Assembly (NCBI GenBank): GCA_029255685.2
Contig: CM055313.2
Coordinates: forward strand, 48,440,079 to 48,504,078
Length of the DNA: 64,000 nucleotides
Source of the DNA: Silene conica
Lineage: Eukaryota; Streptophyta; Magnoliopsida; Caryophyllales; Caryophyllaceae
Reading direction: 5' to 3'
Shown here: one piece after another, positions 62,487 through 64,000 of the stretch
Numbering within the stretch: position 1 is the stretch's first letter
Layout: the number at the start of each line of letters is the position of its first letter
Translations under genes and position numbers: made by a program
Notes under the pieces: model-generated
Told to the model about the DNA's origin: nothing
Database searches by the model: none
What the model saw: the letters and a program-made list of their open reading frames with translations, nothing else

Positions 62487-64000
62487 GGTTCCTTACTTGG
62501 ATGGCTCCGGTAGCATCCAATTGATCGAAGACTTGAAAAGCTAGGCTCTAATTTTCATATCGTCTTCTTTCATATTTTGCATTTATTTATGGAACAATTT
62601 AATTTTCTTGTAAGACAAGGATTAAAATCCGAATACAATGGTTGTAATTTTGGATAATAGTGACTTGATTTTCAACCCGAGTCACTACTTTTGTTCTTAA
62701 TCAATGTTTTGATTTCTCAAATAAATTGCATACCTTGTTTAAACATGAATGATAGTGATTTAATATTGATACGATCAAGTATATGATAATCAAAGAGTTG
62801 ATTAAAACGGAGAACTACACCCCATGAGATAGATTCAATCAAAATGAGACTATATCAGTTCATTATAAGATTTTCATTTTAAGTGAAAATGAGAATGTAT
62901 TCATCACACCTATCAAACTTCAAACATTCAGACACATTGGTTAATCGAAATAGCTATCCTTAAAAGAATAAAAGTTATTGTTAGAAGGATAGAGTGGGAG
63001 AAAATATTTCGCTCACAAACCAATGATAAAAATAAAGGAAGGATCTTAGAGAAGATTCTTACTTGGGAGTCTTAAGAAGAACCCTAAGTGATTTGAAGAA
63101 ACTACGGGAGGACACTCGAAGAAAGGTTCTTTGTGTTCATTGTTTCATAGAGAGGAAACAAAGAGCCCTAAGTGATTTGAAGAAACTACGGGAGGACACT
63201 CGGAGAAAGGTTCTTTGTGTTCATTGTTTCATAGAGAGGAAACTTGAAACCCCGTATGAAATCATCGGTAGGAAAACGGTTCCTATGTAGTAATTATCAT
63301 TTTCGTCTCGAGGAAACGAAGACATGATAAGAGGATGATGATTGATTGAATGGAAAATAGATCACTATAGGGATAGTGATAGTGATAATGATTCGAGTAA
63401 TAGTTTAACATGCGAGAAATGAAAGGTTCATTTATGATGTCGAGAGATATTGTTTTCAGTGGGAGCAATATTCATAAAAAGAATTAAGCCTACCATTTAG
63501 AGAGGATGGGTGATTCTTTAAGGTGTAAAGAATAAGAGGTTTTCAATTCTAGATGATCAAATACTTTATATCATAAGATGATGGAGCTTACGGGAAGGTT
63601 TATTATATGGATAATAAAAGGTCGCCCACTTGAAGTTAGAATGGTTGGTTACATTATTCATAACGATGAATGAAACCATTATCAAATAGCCAAGATGTTT
63701 GAAAATTGTAAGAGTGATGAAATCACTAATAAACTACAATATAGATTTCAGTACATAAGTGACTGTAGAGAGTGATTTTAATCCCTCCAGTATATCAATA
63801 CGTCACAAGTTATAAGATAACAGTGGGAGCTTTCCTCCGGAAAGGAAACTCATAATCTAGAAAGAGTTCTAGATATGTACTCAAATAGAATCATATTATA
63901 CGGGATAATATGAGAATAAAGGAGACCAAAAGTTGTAAGTTTTGCTATCATGAATAAACGTTATTCGCATGAATAAAGGTTATTCGCAAAACACTAATAC
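62487..64000 (+). other. Cop-e sequence after gag: no recognisable pol
   Basis: I find no protease, integrase or reverse transcriptase motif in any frame. The region is A-rich, contains an 84-bp tandem duplication (63082-63245) and repeated AGTGGGAGC/AGTGGGAGA phrases. It may be a long spacer of a gag-only element, or heavily decayed coding DNA. Confidence 0.5.
63082..63245 (+). repeat. 84-bp tandem duplication
   Basis: Two copies starting at 63082 and 63166, nearly identical (one A/G difference seen). The period is 84 bp, a multiple of three, so the frame at 63063-63290 stays open across both copies; that frame shows no known domain. Confidence 0.9.

Larger units (their letters stand above)
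57725..64000 (+). mobile_element. Cop-e: copia element, 5' part to window end
   Basis: LTR (57725-58999), primer-binding site, long leader, an intact gag ORF (61462-62370), then at least 1.6 kb with no recognisable pol. It inserted into the Cop-d leader. Its LTR is related to that of Cop-a. The right end lies beyond the window. Confidence 0.88.

Overview
This is plant nuclear DNA made almost wholly of transposable elements. The evidence is Ty3/gypsy (Athila-like and chromovirus-like) and Ty1/copia retrotransposons with 1.1 to 2.9 kb LTRs, primer-binding sites matching plant tRNA-Asp and initiator tRNA-Met, CACTA DNA transposons, and a plant-type LINE. Base composition is AT-rich and introns are of GT-AG type. 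It looks like an angiosperm (probably eudicot) with a repeat-rich genome; I cannot name the species. I see no intact host gene, no tRNA or rRNA gene and no CRISPR array.

The window is a multi-level nest, and target-site duplications (TSDs) read directly from the sequence prove several layers. Labels used below, left to right: Gy1 (gypsy 3' end and LTR, 1-6942), split by CACTA-A (906-5569, TSD GTC). Ath-a (Athila LTR end, 6943-7615). Cop-a (copia 3' end and LTR, 7616-13301), split by Gy2 (solo gypsy LTR on the minus strand, 7847-11785, TSD CCTAG), itself split by Cop-b (solo copia LTR, 8675-9738, TSD CCAAT). Ath-b, a large Athila-like element whose 3' untranslated region and 3' LTR run from 13302 to 50708 and hold everything between. 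Inside Ath-b sit Ath-c (gag-only Athila derivative, 13930-19737, TSD GTCGA), CACTA-B (19778-23212, TSD TTT, carrying stolen TFIIIC exons) and Gy3 (chromovirus, 24259-49884, TSD GTATC). Gy3 holds an unidentified insertion (about 30604-31430) and the nearly complete Athila element Ath-d (32761-44932, TSD ACTAG).

To the right, Ath-e is an old Athila remnant (50709 to about 51240) into which Ath-b inserted. It is followed by a decayed LINE on the minus strand (about 51624-54540), an inverted copia 5' untranslated remnant Cop-c (54541-55464), the 5' part of copia Cop-d (55465-57724), and copia Cop-e (57725 to the window end), which inserted into Cop-d and carries an intact gag ORF but no visible pol.

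All polyproteins are broken: Ath-d by two stops and two frameshifts, Gy3 by stops, a scrambled gag and two insertions, and the LINE by a stop and frameshifts. The intact ORFs are the Cop-e gag, the Ath-d third ORF (ATHILA ORF-1 type), the Ath-d gag and the Ath-c gag-like ORF.

The most unusual signal is a 12-bp GTCGAC- or TCGATCGA-cored palindromic module. It occurs in pairs or short runs whose starts are almost always exactly 21 bp apart. It is present in Athila LTRs, UTRs and even gag coding sequence, and also in unrelated copia 5' leaders, but I did not find it in the CACTA elements. Chromovirus LTRs carry a related GC-rich palindrome at different spacing, plus a ten-copy CTTAAG-centred repeat.
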